Shown here: positions 26,616 to 36,840 of the stretch, piece after piece
Layout of the letters: the number at the start of each line of letters is the position of its first letter
How positions within the stretch are numbered: the first letter of the stretch is position 1
Source: Halioglobus maricola
GTDB lineage: Bacteria; Pseudomonadota; Gammaproteobacteria; Pseudomonadales; Halieaceae
DNA: 64,000 bases
NCBI RefSeq assembly: GCF_009388985.1
Contig: NZ_CP036422.1
Location: 772,501 to 836,500, forward strand
Direction: 5' to 3'
The notes under the pieces: model-generated
What the model saw: only the letters and a program-made list of their open reading frames with translations
Told to the model about the DNA's origin: nothing
The model's database searches: none
Program-made: the position numbers and the translations under genes

Positions 26616-26691
26616 ATGCTCTTGTTTTCAGTGCTCGCACCCGAGGCATCCATCACCTATTCTTCTCGCTTCAACTTGAAGGAGTACTCCC

Positions 26692-27687
26692 ATGACCGAA
26701 TCTTTCAGTGCCATTGTTGCCGAGGACGTGGACGGCAAGCCTGTCGCTACACTCAAGCAAATCTCCAACGCAGACCTGCCCGATCTTCCGGTTCTGGTCG
26801 AGGTGGCCTATTCCACTATGAACTACAAGGATGGGCTGGCACTAAGTGGAGCGGCGCCTATCTGCCGCAAGCTGCCGCTGATTTGCGGCATTGATCTGGC
26901 GGGTACTGTGCTCGAGTCGGCAGACCCCGCATTCAGCCCAGGCGACCAGATTCTGGTCAACGGCTTTGGTCTGTCAGAGGTGCACAATGGAGGCTATACC
27001 CAGCGGCAGCGTCTGGATCCGGGCTGGATCGTGCGTGTGCCCGAAAGTATGAGCCTAAGCGAAACCATGGCCCTGGGTACCGCGGGATATACTTCAATGC
27101 TGTGTGTGCAGGGCTTGCAGGATCAGGGCGTGACACCCGAAGATGGTCCGATCCTGGTAACGGGGGCCGCCGGTGGGGTGGGCTCTGTGGCGGTATCGCT
27201 CCTGGCGGGGCTGGGCTACGAGGTCCACGCCAGTACCGGGCGGATTGATGAGCAGGGAGAGTTTCTGCGTGGTCTGGGTGCCAGTGCCCTGGTGCCACGA
27301 GAGGATCTTGCGCGCGACTGTAAGCCTCTCGAGCGAGAGTTGTGGGCCGGCGTCGTTGATACTGTGGGTGACAAGGTTCTGGCAACAGCTATTGCTCAGA
27401 CCAAGTATGAGGGAGTGGTTGCTGCTTGCGGTCTTGCCGGTGGAGCGGGGCTGTCCAGCAGTGTGATGCCCTTCATATTGCGCGGTGTGACCCTGCGGGG
27501 TGTCGACTCGGTGATGGCCTCGCAGGCGCGCAGACAGCGGGCCTGGGATGCGCTTGCGGCTACGATGAATCGTGAACATCTCGCCTCGCTTTCCGAAACC
27601 GTCCCCATGTCGGAGCTGATGGAAATGGCGCCAAAAATACTCGCTGGGCAAATTGCCGGGCGGCTGATAGTGGATGTTAATGCGTAG
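26692..27687 (+). CDS. acuI: YhdH/AcuI-type acryloyl-CoA reductase family protein
   Basis: A 331-residue zinc-free medium-chain oxidoreductase. MNYKDGLALSG near residue 43 and CGIDLAGTV are the family's N-terminal marks, and GAAGGVGS at 158-165 binds NADPH. AcuI reduces acryloyl-CoA to propionyl-CoA, which detoxifies acrylate from DMSP in marine bacteria; E. coli YhdH is a homologue. AAGGAG lies 8 nt upstream. The gene separates tRNA-Leu from tRNA-fMet, which are adjacent in Pseudomonas. The subfamily assignment is good, but the in vivo substrate is not proven. Confidence 0.8.
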   Translation: MTESFSAIVAEDVDGKPVATLKQISNADLPDLPVLVEVAYSTMNYKDGLALSGAAPICRKLPLICGIDLAGTVLESADPAFSPGDQILVNGFGLSEVHNGGYTQRQRLDPGWIVRVPESMSLSETMALGTAGYTSMLCVQGLQDQGVTPEDGPILVTGAAGGVGSVAVSLLAGLGYEVHASTGRIDEQGEFLRGLGASALVPREDLARDCKPLERELWAGVVDTVGDKVLATAIAQTKYEGVVAACGLAGGAGLSSSVMPFILRGVTLRGVDSVMASQARRQRAWDALAATMNREHLASLSETVPMSELMEMAPKILAGQIAGRLIVDVNA

Positions 27688-27704
27688 TTTGGTCCTCGCC
27701 CGAA

Positions 27705-27722
27705 GCCGCGCCTTGAGGGCGG
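27705..27722 (+). terminator. Weak terminator-like hairpin after acuI
   Basis: CCGC-CC and GG-GCGG pair around TTGA with one bulged base, followed by TTT then G's. The stem is good, but the U-tract is poor. Confidence 0.3.
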
Positions 27723-27778
27723 TTTGGGGTCGAAGAAAAAAGCGCTAAAAATACCCGGAAAAAGAGTCTCTAATTCGG

Positions 27779-27807
27779 TTGACCCGGGTAGGGGCGATAC
27801 CTATAAT
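27779..27807 (+). promoter_or_regulatory. Near-consensus sigma-70 promoter of the metY-nusA operon
   Basis: TTGACC (27779-27784) and TATAAT (27802-27807) are 17 nt apart, the strongest promoter visible in the window. A start near 27814 gives about 76 nt before the initiator tRNA. It would serve tRNA-fMet and, through the tandem hairpins, rimP-nusA-infB and onward. Confidence 0.85.
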
Positions 27808-27889
27808 GCACAGCCTCGAATTTGGGGCGGGATGACGAGCCCGACCTGATCGTGATTGCCGAGGGGCTTTCACAGCGAGAAAGTTTTGA

Positions 27890-27966
<77 letters not shown>

Positions 27967-27969
27967 ACA

Positions 27970-28000
27970 CACAGTGCCAGCTCCAAAATTTGGTACTGTG
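27970..28000 (+). promoter_or_regulatory. First hairpin after tRNA-fMet
   Basis: CACAGTGCCA pairs with TGGTACTGTG (10 bp with one G-T pair), starting 3 nt after the CCA end. It may define the tRNA 3' trailer for processing or pause polymerase. No T-run follows. Confidence 0.55.
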
Positions 28001-28032
28001 ACGAAAAAGCCCCTTTTTAGGGGCTTTTTCGT
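28001..28032. terminator. Symmetric terminator before rimP
   Basis: ACGAAAAAGCCCC pairs perfectly with GGGGCTTTTTCGT (13 bp, 6-nt loop). The T-tract is inside the stem and A-rich on the other arm, so it can work in both directions. It lies between tRNA-fMet and rimP and must be partly read through to express the operon. Confidence 0.85.
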
Positions 28033-28039
28033 TTTCGGA

Positions 28040-28062
28040 GAAAAGTCCCACTGGGGCTTTTC
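28040..28062 (+). terminator. Second terminator-like hairpin before rimP
   Basis: GAAAAGTCCC pairs with GGGGCTTTTC (10 bp with one T-G pair, 3-nt loop) and is followed by CTTATTT. It ends 20 nt before rimP. With the two preceding stems it makes three hairpins in under 95 nt. Confidence 0.6.
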
Positions 28063-28082
28063 CTTATTTGGAGATTTGCCTG

Positions 28083-28538
28083 ATGGCAACGAAAGAGCAA
28101 CAGATCCAGGAACTGCTGGACCCAACCGTAGCCGCGATGGGCTTCGATCTCTGGGGCCTAGAGTACCTGTCTCAGGGCAGGCACACCCTGTTGCGCGTGT
28201 ACATCGAGCATGAAGATGGTATTACCGTCGACAATTGCGCTGCGGTAAGTGATCAGGTCAGCAGCGTGCTGGATGTAGAGGATCCAATCACCGGGGAATA
28301 TACCCTGGAGGTTTCATCCCCCGGCATGGACAGGTTGTTGTTCAAGCTGGAGCAGTACCCGGTGTACGTCGGGGAAATGATAGAAATTCGCTTGCGTACG
28401 GCTTTTGATGGCCGGCGCAAATTCAAAGGCATTTTAAAAGGTATTGAGGGCGAGGACGTTGTCGTGCATGTAGACGACCACGAGTACCTGCTGCCCCACA
28501 GCGCGATAGAAAAGGCGCGTGTACAACCCCGCGTATAA
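28083..28538 (+). CDS. rimP: Ribosome maturation factor RimP
   Basis: A 151-residue protein needed for 30S subunit assembly. The N-terminal domain (1-80) has GFDLWGLEYLSQGRHTLLRVYIE and EYTLEVSSPGMDR, and the C-terminal SH3-like domain ends in ARVQPRV. ATG 28083 is used, with GGAG 9 nt upstream. It is the first protein gene of the nusA-infB operon. Confidence 0.96.
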   Translation: MATKEQQIQELLDPTVAAMGFDLWGLEYLSQGRHTLLRVYIEHEDGITVDNCAAVSDQVSSVLDVEDPITGEYTLEVSSPGMDRLLFKLEQYPVYVGEMIEIRLRTAFDGRRKFKGILKGIEGEDVVVHVDDHEYLLPHSAIEKARVQPRV

Positions 28539-28565
28539 CGCGGCACTGAACTGGCGAGGCTAGAG

Positions 28566-30059
28566 ATGACAAAGGAAATTCTGCTGGTAGCGGAGGCTGT
28601 CTCCAACGAGAAGGGCGTGTCTGAGGACATTATCTTTGAGGCGATTGAGCTGGCATTGGCGACTGCTACCAAGAAGCGCTACGACGAAGAATCGGACATC
28701 GAGGTCACGATTGACCGCGAGACCGGTGACTACGTCACCAAGCGCCGTTGGCTGGTTGTACCAGACGATGAGCTGGCGCTGCTGGGTACCCAGTTCTACA
28801 CAGAGGAAGCGATAGAGAAAGATGCCTCTCTACTTCCCGGCGATATCTTTGAGGAAGTGGTAGAGAACGTCGGCTTTGGCCGAATTGCTGCCCAGACTGC
28901 CAAGCAGGTGATTGTGCAGCGCGTCCGTGACGCAGAGCGCGCCCAGGTCGTGGAACTGTACATGGATCGCGTTGGTGAACTCGTTGCCGGGACCGTCAAG
29001 AAAGTGACCCGTGACAACGTCATCGTCGATCTGGGTAACAATGCTGAAGGCCTGCTGCCCCGCGATCAACTGGTTGGCCGCGAGACATTCCGTGTGAATG
29101 ACCGTGTTCGCGCCATCCTGAATGAGATCAGCACAGAATCTCGTGGCCCTCAGCTGATTCTCAGCCGTGCGTGCCCTGAGATGTTGATCGAACTGTTCAA
29201 AATCGAAGTGCCTGAAATTTCCGAAGAAGTGATCCAGATTCGTGCCGCGGCCCGTGATCCGGGCTCCCGCGCCAAGATCGCTGTGAAAACGAACGACCAG
29301 CGTATCGACCCGGTCGGTGCCTGCGTCGGTATGCGTGGCTCTCGAGTTCAGGCAGTGTCCAATGAACTCGACAACGAGCGCGTTGACATTGTGTTGTGGG
29401 ACGACAACCCCGCGCAGTTGGTGATCAACGCCATGGCGCCTGCAGAAGTTGAGTCCATTGTTGTGGATGAAGATTCCGGCACCATGGATGTTGCTGTTTC
29501 CGAAGACAATCTGGCCCAGGCGATCGGTCGTTCTGGCCAGAACGTGCGTCTGGCTAGCGAGCTGACTCAGTGGACCATCAACGTCATGAGCCTGGAAGAA
29601 GCCGCCGACAAACACGAGGCCGAAGCTGGCCAGGTGATCGGTGTGTTCTGCCAGCAGCTGGATGTCGATGAGGATGTAGCAGAGATCCTGGTGGAAGAAG
29701 GCTTCACCACACTGGAGGAAGTTGCCTACGTGCCGCTGGAAGAAATGACAGCTATCGAAGGCTTCGACGAAGATATCGCCGAGGAACTGCGCGCCCGGGC
29801 CAAGGACGCGCTGCTGACTCAGGCAATTGCATCTGAAGAGCAGCTCGGAGCGGTAGAGCCCGCCGAAGACCTGCTAACCATGGACGGTATGGATCGCCAT
29901 CTGGCCTTTATTCTGGCCAGTCGCGGCATCGTGACCATGGAAGACCTCGCCGAACAGGGCGTGGAAGACATCGTAGATATTGAAGATATGACAGAAGAGC
30001 GTGCAGGTGAGTTGATCATGACTGCACGCGCACCCTGGTTTGCGGAGGCCGGTGAGTAA
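28566..30059 (+). CDS. nusA: Transcription termination/antitermination factor NusA
   Basis: A 497-residue factor. The polymerase-binding N-terminal domain covers about 1-125, the S1 domain 132-200, and two KH domains 205-345 ([13 protein letters not shown] and [15 protein letters not shown]). Two C-terminal acidic repeats are present, as in E. coli: [16 protein letters not shown] near 378 and [15 protein letters not shown] near 453. It controls pausing, termination and antitermination. In E. coli NusA represses its own operon, and the hairpins before rimP are the likely place for that here. Confidence 0.97.
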   Translation: MTKEILLVAEAVSNEKGVSEDIIFEAIELALATATKKRYDEESDIEVTIDRETGDYVTKRRWLVVPDDELALLGTQFYTEEAIEKDASLLPGDIFEEVVENVGFGRIAAQTAKQVIVQRVRDAERAQVVELYMDRVGELVAGTVKKVTRDNVIVDLGNNAEGLLPRDQLVGRETFRVNDRVRAILNEISTESRGPQLILSRACPEMLIELFKIEVPEISEEVIQIRAAARDPGSRAKIAVKTNDQRIDPVGACVGMRGSRVQAVSNELDNERVDIVLWDDNPAQLVINAMAPAEVESIVVDEDSGTMDVAVSEDNLAQAIGRSGQNVRLASELTQWTINVMSLEEAADKHEAEAGQVIGVFCQQLDVDEDVAEILVEEGFTTLEEVAYVPLEEMTAIEGFDEDIAEELRARAKDALLTQAIASEEQLGAVEPAEDLLTMDGMDRHLAFILASRGIVTMEDLAEQGVEDIVDIEDMTEERAGELIMTARAPWFAEAGE

Positions 30060-30106
30060 CCCGGCAACGCAGGACTAATTAAACAGGGTATCGAGGAGAT
30101 TATTGC

Positions 30107-32818
30107 ATGGCGGAAGTGACAGTACAGCAACTCGCAGAAGTCGTGGGTGCATCCACCGAGCGTCTGCTTACGCAGATGAAGGAAGCAGGATTGCCCCACA
30201 CGGAAGCTGCCGAGGCTGTGTCAGACGAGGATAAGCAAACACTGCTTACCTATTTGAAGCGCAGTCACGGCGAATCCACGGATGCGCCCAAGCGCATCAC
30301 GCTGAAGCGCAAGACGATTAGTACCCTGAAGACCTCCGGGTCGCAGGGCAAGAAGACAGTAGCAGTGGAAGTGCGTAAGAAGCGCACCTATGTGAAACGC
30401 GATCCGGCAGAGATCGAAGCCGAGGCCGCGGCTGAAGCCGCTGCAGCTGCGGAAGAAACTGCTGCCGCACAGCAGGCTGCTGACGAAGCTGCCGCTGCAG
30501 AAACAGCCGCTGCTGAGGCCGCTGAGGCTGCAGAGCAAGCCGCTGTGGAAGCCGCCGCTGCCGAGGCTGAGGCAGCCCAGGCCGAAGCTGAAGTCGCTGC
30601 TGCAGAGACTGCCGCCGCGGAGGAAGAGCCCGAAGAAGATCTGGCCAACGTTGACCCTGAGATTCTGCGTCAGCGCGCCGCCGCTCGCCGCAAGAAACAA
30701 GAAGCCGAGCAGGCGGCAGCCCGTAAGGCCGCACTTGAGGCCAAGAAGGCAGAAGAAGAGCGTAAGAAAACAGAAGCTGCTGTCAAAGCCAAGGAAGCCG
30801 CTGCCAAGGATGTGTCCAAACGTCCCAAGCGTCTGCATGATGCACCTGCTGCCGCGGCTGCAGATCAGCGCAAGAAGAAGCCAGGTGCTCGTCTGGACAA
30901 GAATGCCCCGCAAGGTCGGGGTAAGCAGCGCGGTCATAACTTGTCACTGTCCGATCTGGATCGTGCTGAGTCTGGTATGGGCCGTCGCCGTGGTCGCAAG
31001 AGACTGAAAGCGACTCACGAAGAGCATTCCAAGCATGGTTTCGAACTGCCCACCGCCAAGAAGTTGGCAGAGGTAGAGGTCGGTGAAATGACATCAGTGG
31101 GCGACCTCGCTCAGCAGATGTCCGTCAAGGCCGGCGAAGTGATCAAACAATTGATGGGCCTGGGCGTAATGGCCACCATCAACCAGATGATCGATCAGGA
31201 CACTGCCACGCTGGTGGTAGAAGAAATGGGGCATACGGTTAAGGCTGTTAGCTCCGACGCACTGGAAGAAAGCCTGGAAGAAGCACTGGCACAGCACGAA
31301 GGTACCGAGGAGGCTCGCGCTCCGGTTGTTACCGTGATGGGCCATGTTGACCACGGTAAGACTTCCCTGCTGGACTACATTCGCAAGAGCCATGTCGCCT
31401 CTGGCGAGGCCGGTGGTATTACCCAGCATATCGGTGCCTACCATGTAGAAACCGACCACGGCATGATCTCCTTCCTGGATACTCCCGGACACGCGGCATT
31501 TACTGCCATGCGTGCCCGCGGTGCCAAGAGCACAGATATCGTGATTCTGGTGGTAGCGGCCGATGACGGCGTGATGCCTCAGACCGAAGAAGCGGTTAAT
31601 CATGCTCGCGCAGCCGAAGTGCCGCTGATCGTAGCCATCAACAAGATGGACAAGGAAGGCGCTGATCCCGATCGCGTCAAAAATGAGCTTTCCGCGAAAG
31701 ACGTTATACCTGAAGACTGGGGTGGCGACGTTCAGTTTATTCCTGTGTCTGCCCTGACCGGTGACGGTGTCAGTGAATTGCTTGATGCAGTCTTGCTGCA
31801 GTCCGAAATGCTCGAACTGACAGCGCCTCGCGATGTGCCCGCACAGGGTATCGTGATCGAGTCACGTCTGGATAAAGGTCGCGGATCGGTAGCGTCATTG
31901 TTGGTTCAAAGCGGCACGTTGCGTCAGGGCGATATTGTCCTCGCCGGGCTGCAGTACGGTCGTGTTCGCGCCATGCTCGACGAGAACGGTCAGCCTATTA
32001 AAGAAGCTGGCCCCAGTATTCCGGTAGAAATTCTCGGCCTCGACGGCACGCCCGATGCGGGTGACCAGTTCGCCGCTGTAGAGAATGAACGTCAGGCGCG
32101 TGAGTTGGCAGACTTCCGTCAGGAAAAGACGCGCGATACCAAACTGGCTCGCCAGCAGGCGGCCAAGCTCGACAATATGTTCGAAGCCATGGGCGCAGGC
32201 GACAAGAAGACCCTCAACATTGTGGTCAAGGCCGACGTGCGCGGTTCACTGGAAGCTCTTCAGGCATCGCTGTTGGATCTCGGCAACGAGGAAGTGCAGG
32301 TGAATATTGTTTCCGGCGGTGTAGGTGGTATCACCGAGACCGACGTAAGCCTGGCGATAACCTCGGGCGCCGTGATGTTCGGTTTCAATGTTCGCGCTGA
32401 CGCCTCTGCTCGACGAGTGGTGGAGAACGAAGGTGTAGACCTGCGTTACTACAACGTGATCTACGATCTGCTGGACGATGTAAAGTCGGCCCTGTCAGGG
32501 ATGTTGGCGCCGGAACTGCGCGAGGAGATCGTAGGGATCGCCGAAGTGCGCGACGTGTTCCGCTCGCCCAAATTCGGCCAGATTGCGGGTTGTATGGTCA
32601 CCGAGGGTACGGTGTACCGCTCCAAGCCCATTCGCGTGCTGCGTGACAGCGTCGTTATCTATGAGGGAGAGCTCGAATCCCTGCGTCGTTTCAAGGACGA
32701 CGCCAACGAAGTTCGCAACGGCATGGAGTGTGGTATCGGCGTGAAGAACTACACAGACGTGAAGGTCGGCGACCAGATCGAAGTGTTCGAAGTCAAGGAG
32801 ATCGCGCGCTCGCTGTAA
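30107..32818 (+). CDS. infB: Translation initiation factor IF-2
   Basis: A 903-residue GTPase that brings fMet-tRNA to the 30S subunit. The N-terminal IF2_N segment (1-50) is followed by a long Ala/Glu/Lys low-complexity linker (about 100-270), a second IF2 N-terminal region near 325-375, and the G domain from about 405. G1 is GHVDHGKT at 412-419, G3 is DTPGH and G4 is NKMD. Domains II to IV follow. The Ala-rich linker is typical of proteobacterial IF-2. It lies 47 nt after nusA. Confidence 0.97.
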   Translation: MAEVTVQQLAEVVGASTERLLTQMKEAGLPHTEAAEAVSDEDKQTLLTYLKRSHGESTDAPKRITLKRKTISTLKTSGSQGKKTVAVEVRKKRTYVKRDPAEIEAEAAAEAAAAAEETAAAQQAADEAAAAETAAAEAAEAAEQAAVEAAAAEAEAAQAEAEVAAAETAAAEEEPEEDLANVDPEILRQRAAARRKKQEAEQAAARKAALEAKKAEEERKKTEAAVKAKEAAAKDVSKRPKRLHDAPAAAAADQRKKKPGARLDKNAPQGRGKQRGHNLSLSDLDRAESGMGRRRGRKRLKATHEEHSKHGFELPTAKKLAEVEVGEMTSVGDLAQQMSVKAGEVIKQLMGLGVMATINQMIDQDTATLVVEEMGHTVKAVSSDALEESLEEALAQHEGTEEARAPVVTVMGHVDHGKTSLLDYIRKSHVASGEAGGITQHIGAYHVETDHGMISFLDTPGHAAFTAMRARGAKSTDIVILVVAADDGVMPQTEEAVNHARAAEVPLIVAINKMDKEGADPDRVKNELSAKDVIPEDWGGDVQFIPVSALTGDGVSELLDAVLLQSEMLELTAPRDVPAQGIVIESRLDKGRGSVASLLVQSGTLRQGDIVLAGLQYGRVRAMLDENGQPIKEAGPSIPVEILGLDGTPDAGDQFAAVENERQARELADFRQEKTRDTKLARQQAAKLDNMFEAMGAGDKKTLNIVVKADVRGSLEALQASLLDLGNEEVQVNIVSGGVGGITETDVSLAITSGAVMFGFNVRADASARRVVENEGVDLRYYNVIYDLLDDVKSALSGMLAPELREEIVGIAEVRDVFRSPKFGQIAGCMVTEGTVYRSKPIRVLRDSVVIYEGELESLRRFKDDANEVRNGMECGIGVKNYTDVKVGDQIEVFEVKEIARSL

Positions 32819-32834
32819 GCGAGCGTCACGCCTC

Positions 32835-33230
32835 ATGGCCAAGGAATACGCCAGAACGCAGCGAGTTGCAGATTACCTGCAGCGGGAACTGGCGGCGCTT
32901 ATCCAGCATGAGGTACGCGACCCCCGTGTGGGAATCGTTAGCATCACCGGAGTAGACGTAAGCAGGGATCTCGGTCACGCGCGGGTCTACTATACTGCGA
33001 TGGACTCCAACTCCTCGGAAGAGGCTGAAGAGACGACTGAGGCGCTGAATCGCGCCGCCGGTTTCTTGCGCAGTCAGCTGTCCAAAGACAGCAGTATGCG
33101 CCGCCTGCCGGCACTCAGGTTCTATTTTGATACCAGTGTGGGCCGCGGCCGACATCTGGAAGACCTTATCCAGCGGGCTACCAAGGCAGATGAAGAGCTT
33201 GGGCTGCGCGACGAGGACGAGGAGAGTTAG
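32835..33230 (+). CDS. rbfA: Ribosome-binding factor A
   Basis: A 131-residue KH-fold protein for 16S 5'-end maturation and cold adaptation. RVADYLQRELAALIQHEVRDPR and the RLPALRFYFDTSVGRGRHLEDLI segment are diagnostic. The C-terminal tail is acidic. truB follows after 3 nt. Confidence 0.96.
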   Translation: MAKEYARTQRVADYLQRELAALIQHEVRDPRVGIVSITGVDVSRDLGHARVYYTAMDSNSSEEAEETTEALNRAAGFLRSQLSKDSSMRRLPALRFYFDTSVGRGRHLEDLIQRATKADEELGLRDEDEES

Positions 33231-33233
33231 GCT

Positions 33234-34160
33234 GTGGCGAGGCGTCGTCGCGGCAGACCGATAGACGGCATCCTGGTTCTGGATAAACCCCTGGGGGTGA
33301 GTTCCAACCGGGCGCTGCAGACCGCGAAGCGGCTGTATTTTGCCGCCAAGGCAGGCCATACCGGCAGCCTCGATCCGCTGGCGACCGGCGTGTTGCCGCT
33401 GTGTTTCGGTGAGGCCACCAAGTTCTCCCAGTATTTGCTGGATGCGGACAAGGCCTATACGAGCACGTTTGTGCTTGGCACAGTCACCGCCAGTGGCGAC
33501 GCTGATGGCGAGGTGCTGGAAACAAATGCTGCCGATCACATCACGGAAACGGATGTGACGGTTGCGCTGGAGAATTTCCGCGGTGAGATCGAGCAGATCC
33601 CGTCGATGTTCTCAGCATTGAAGAAGGACGGCCAGCCACTGTACAAGCTGGCACGTCAGGGAATTGAAGTAGAGCGCAAGGCCCGCCGGGTGGTGGTCAA
33701 GCAGTTGGAACTGCGAGATTTTCGCGCCGGAACAGCACCTGAGGTTGATATATACCTCGAGTGCAGCAAGGGCACGTATGTGCGTTCTATTGCCGAGGAT
33801 CTCGGCAAGGCACTGGGCTGCGGAGCCTATGTAAGTGCGTTGCGTCGCACCAAGGCAGGCCCGTTTACGCTGGAAGACAGCATTGGCTTGCCCGCGTTGG
33901 AAGCTCTCAAGGAGAGTGAAGAGGTGCAGCAAATGGACGCGCTGTTACAGCCCGCGGACGCCGCATTGGAAGGCATGCCGCTGGTGAAGCTCAGCGAGTC
34001 CAGTGGTTTCTACATACGCCAGGGCCAAGCTGTCATGGTGCCAAACGCGCCCTGTGATGGTATGGTGCGCGTCGCCCTGGAGACCGGAGAGTTTCTGGGG
34101 GTTGGAGAAATATTGGATGACGGGCGCGTAGCGCCGCGTCGTCTGGTAGTCACTCAGTAA
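33234..34160 (+). CDS. truB: tRNA pseudouridine-55 synthase
   Basis: A 308-residue enzyme making pseudouridine 55 in the T loop of tRNAs. GILVLDKPLGVSSN and HTGSLDPLATGVLP carry the family signature with catalytic Asp47. KGTYVRSIAEDLG forms part of the active site. The C-terminal part (about 250-308) is a small PUA-like domain. It starts at GTG 33234, just after rbfA. Confidence 0.96.
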   Translation: MARRRRGRPIDGILVLDKPLGVSSNRALQTAKRLYFAAKAGHTGSLDPLATGVLPLCFGEATKFSQYLLDADKAYTSTFVLGTVTASGDADGEVLETNAADHITETDVTVALENFRGEIEQIPSMFSALKKDGQPLYKLARQGIEVERKARRVVVKQLELRDFRAGTAPEVDIYLECSKGTYVRSIAEDLGKALGCGAYVSALRRTKAGPFTLEDSIGLPALEALKESEEVQQMDALLQPADAALEGMPLVKLSESSGFYIRQGQAVMVPNAPCDGMVRVALETGEFLGVGEILDDGRVAPRRLVVTQ

Positions 34161-34172
34161 GAGTGACGCGAA

Positions 34173-34205
34173 CCTGTCTGTTAATCTGCACGGACAGGCT
34201 CTTTT
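34173..34205 (+). terminator. Weak terminator-like hairpin between truB and rpsO
   Basis: CCTGTC pairs with GACAGG over a 14-nt loop, followed by CTCTTTT. The loop is long and the T-run short. It may be a partial terminator that separates truB from rpsO levels. Confidence 0.35.
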
Positions 34206-34216
34206 GATAAAGGAAG

Positions 34217-34230
34217 GGTGGCATGCCACC
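34217..34230 (+). promoter_or_regulatory. rpsO: Palindrome in the rpsO 5' leader
   Basis: GGTGGCATGCCACC is a perfect 14-bp palindrome 30 nt before rpsO and close to the GAGG ribosome site at 34249-34252. In E. coli, S15 represses its own mRNA by binding a leader structure; this stem is a candidate for the same job. The sequence is visible and the function is inferred. Confidence 0.4.
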
Positions 34231-34259
34231 TGAGGCAGATTATTCAAGAGGAATAGAAA

Positions 34260-34529
34260 ATGGCTTTAAACGCTGAACAGAAAGCAGCAATCGTAACTGA
34301 GTACCAGGTAGGCGAAGGCGACACTGGTTCCCCGGAAGTACAAGTAGCACTGCTGACTGCAAATATTGAGCAGTTGCAGGGACACTTCCAGTCGCACAAG
34401 CATGACCACCACTCCCGCCGCGGCCTGATCCGCATGGTAAACCAGCGTCGCAAGTTGCTGGACTACCTCAAGCGCAAAGACGCTGCGCGCTACACCGGTC
34501 TGATCAAACGACTCGGTCTGCGTCGCTAA
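34260..34529 (+). CDS. rpsO: 30S ribosomal protein S15
   Basis: An 89-residue protein, exactly the usual length. It binds the 16S central domain and bridges to 23S r[22 protein letters not shown] and [24 protein letters not shown] are the conserved helices. AAGAGG lies 7 nt upstream of ATG 34260. Confidence 0.98.
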   Translation: MALNAEQKAAIVTEYQVGEGDTGSPEVQVALLTANIEQLQGHFQSHKHDHHSRRGLIRMVNQRRKLLDYLKRKDAARYTGLIKRLGLRR

Positions 34530-34536
34530 GCTGTAC

Positions 34537-34565
34537 CAACTACCGGGGCCAAGGGGCCCCGGTTG
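34537..34565 (+). promoter_or_regulatory. rpsO-pnp intergenic hairpin
   Basis: ACCGGGGCC pairs with GGCCCCGGT around AAGG, with CAAC/GTTG extending the stem. The following bases are mixed rather than a T-run. In E. coli this gap holds an rpsO terminator and an RNase III site that starts PNPase autoregulation; the stem here could serve either purpose. Confidence 0.55.
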
Positions 34566-34590
34566 TCATATATAGAAGTGGAGAAATAGA

Positions 34591-36717
34591 GTGAATCCAG
34601 TAACAAAAACATTCCAGTACGGTGGCCAGACAGTCACTCTGGAAACTGGCCGTATCGCCCGTCAGGCGACCGGATCAGTTCTGGTAACCGTCGAAAACAC
34701 CTCGGTGTTGTGTACAGTAGTAGCGGAGAAGACCCAGCGCGAAGGGCGCGACTTCTTTCCGCTGGCTGTGCACTATGTCGAGAAAACTTACTCTGTCGGT
34801 AAAATCCCCGGCGGCTTTTTCAAGCGCGAAGCGCGTCCCAGTGAAAAAGAAACCCTCACCAGCCGTCTGATCGATCGTCCGATCCGCCCGCTGTTCCCTG
34901 ATGGCTTCATGAACGAAGTACAGGTTGTCTGTACTGTTATGTCTGCGGACAAGAGCATCGATCCCGATATCCCCGCGATGATTGGTACGTCTGCTGCTCT
35001 GGCTATCTCCGGTGCTCCCTTCAACGGCCCCATCGGTGGCGCCCGCGTTGGTTTCAACGACGAGAATGGCTACATGCTTAACCCCACCTATGAAGAGCTG
35101 GCCCAGAGCAAGCTGGACATGGTTGTGGCTGGCACCACCGACGCCGTGCTGATGGTTGAATCCGAAGCGAAAGAGCTGACCGAAGACCAGATGCTGGGTG
35201 CGGTACTGTACGCCCACCAGGAAATGCAGACTGTCATCCAGGCGATTAACGAGCTGGTTGCCGAAGCCGGTAAGCCCAAGTGGGATTGGCAAGCTGACGC
35301 TGTCAACGAAGAGCTGCTGGCCGCTGTTGAAGGCCAGGTGAAAGCTGACCTTGGTGAAGCTTACCGCATCACCGAAAAGGCTGAGCGTTACGCTCGTGTT
35401 GGCGAGATTCGTGACGCAGCTGTTGCTGCCCTGGTCACCGAAGGAGGCCCTTCCGCCGATGAGGTGAAGGACCTGTTCAAGAAAATCGAGAAGAACCTGG
35501 TGCGCAAGCGCATCCTGGCGGGCGAGCCCCGTATCGACGGTCGCGACACGCGCACTGTTCGTGCGATTGCCTGCGAAGTTGACGTTCTGTCTAAAGTACA
35601 CGGTTCTGCACTGTTCACCCGTGGTGAAACCCAGGCGATTGGCGCTGTAACACTTGGCTCTACCCGTGACGCACAGATCATCGATGCGCTGGAAGGCGAG
35701 CGTCGTGATCCGTTCATGCTGCACTACAACTTCCCTCCCTACTCTGTAGGCGAGGCAGGTCGTGTTGGCTTCACCAGCCGTCGTGAAATCGGTCACGGTC
35801 GTCTGGCCCGTCGCGGTCTGGCAGCGGTACTTCCCAGCGATGAGGAATTCCCCTACACCGTGCGTGTGGTTTCCGAGATCACAGAGTCCAACGGTTCCAG
35901 CTCCATGGCTTCCGTCTGTGTTGGCTCCATGTCCCTGATGGCTGCTGGCGTGCCGCTGAAAGCACCTGTTGCCGGTATCGCTATGGGCCTGGTAAAGGAT
36001 GGCAACCAGTTTGCCGTGCTGACCGACATCCTGGGTGATGAAGATCACCTCGGTGACATGGACTTTAAAGTGGCCGGTACCTCCGAAGGTGTTACTGCGC
36101 TGCAGATGGACATCAAGATCGAAGGCATCACCTCCCAGATCATGGAGACTGCTCTGGAGCAGGCTCAGCAGGCACGCCTGCATATCCTGGGCCAGATGAA
36201 CGAGGTGATCTCCGAAGGTCGTCAGGTGACTTCTCCGAACGCACCTTCCATGGTGACTCTGAAGATCGATTCCGACAAAATCCGCGACGTGATCGGTAAA
36301 GGTGGCGCGACAATCCGCTCCATCACCGAAAACTCCGGCGCTACCGTCGACATCGACGACGATGGCACTGTGAAGATCTTTGGTCAGAACCAGGAAGCCC
36401 GCGACAAGGCTGTCGCTATGGTTGAGGAAATCACCGCTGAAGCTGAAGTGGGTGCCGTGTACACCGGTACTGTTGCCCGCATCGTCGACTTCGGTGCGTT
36501 CGTAACCATTCTGCCCGGCAAAGATGGCCTGGTGCACATTTCCCAGATCGCCAACGAGCGTGTGGAGAATGTCTCCGACCACCTGAGCGAAGGTCAGGAA
36601 GTCCAGGTTAAAGTACTGGATGTAGACCAGCGTGGCCGCATCAAGCTCTCCATCAAGGAGTTGCTGGAAGATGAAGCTGCCGATGAGCCTGCTGCAGAGG
36701 AATCTGCCGCGGACTAA
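34591..36717 (+). CDS. pnp: Polyribonucleotide nucleotidyltransferase
   Basis: A 708-residue phosphorolytic 3'-5' exoribonuclease and degradosome component. It has a first RNase PH domain (about 10-220), a helical linker, a second RNase PH domain (310-540) with active-site Asp483 and Asp489 ([10 protein letters not shown]), a KH domain (550-610, [11 protein letters not shown]) and an S1 domain (618-690, [18 protein letters not shown]). The start is GTG 34591 with GTGGAG about 8 nt upstream. Confidence 0.97.
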   Translation: MNPVTKTFQYGGQTVTLETGRIARQATGSVLVTVENTSVLCTVVAEKTQREGRDFFPLAVHYVEKTYSVGKIPGGFFKREARPSEKETLTSRLIDRPIRPLFPDGFMNEVQVVCTVMSADKSIDPDIPAMIGTSAALAISGAPFNGPIGGARVGFNDENGYMLNPTYEELAQSKLDMVVAGTTDAVLMVESEAKELTEDQMLGAVLYAHQEMQTVIQAINELVAEAGKPKWDWQADAVNEELLAAVEGQVKADLGEAYRITEKAERYARVGEIRDAAVAALVTEGGPSADEVKDLFKKIEKNLVRKRILAGEPRIDGRDTRTVRAIACEVDVLSKVHGSALFTRGETQAIGAVTLGSTRDAQIIDALEGERRDPFMLHYNFPPYSVGEAGRVGFTSRREIGHGRLARRGLAAVLPSDEEFPYTVRVVSEITESNGSSSMASVCVGSMSLMAAGVPLKAPVAGIAMGLVKDGNQFAVLTDILGDEDHLGDMDFKVAGTSEGVTALQMDIKIEGITSQIMETALEQAQQARLHILGQMNEVISEGRQVTSPNAPSMVTLKIDSDKIRDVIGKGGATIRSITENSGATVDIDDDGTVKIFGQNQEARDKAVAMVEEITAEAEVGAVYTGTVARIVDFGAFVTILPGKDGLVHISQIANERVENVSDHLSEGQEVQVKVLDVDQRGRIKLSIKELLEDEAADEPAAEESAAD

Positions 36718-36735
36718 GCGCTTGCAAGCTTGAAG

Positions 36736-36765
36736 AAAGGGCGTGCTGAGCACGCCCTTTTTTTT
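36736..36765 (+). terminator. Intrinsic terminator after pnp
   Basis: GGGCGTGC and GCACGCCC pair around TGA, extended by AAA/TTT, and a run of T follows. It ends the metY-to-pnp operon. Confidence 0.93.
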
Positions 36766-36840
36766 GCCTGTTAGTTGGGCTATAAAAAGAACCGCAAATG
36801 ATTTAGAAACGGCTGTGTTGTAAAGGAATACGGATATCGA

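Noticed and set aside
30420..30820. Repetitive GCC/GAA-rich stretch resembling a repeat array
   Set aside because: This is the Ala/Glu low-complexity linker of IF-2, normal for infB; not a CRISPR or tandem DNA repeat.
34675..36753. A 692-codon open frame antisense to pnp
   Set aside because: It lies opposite a conserved full-length pnp, shows no family motif, and its openness follows from the codon bias of the sense gene.
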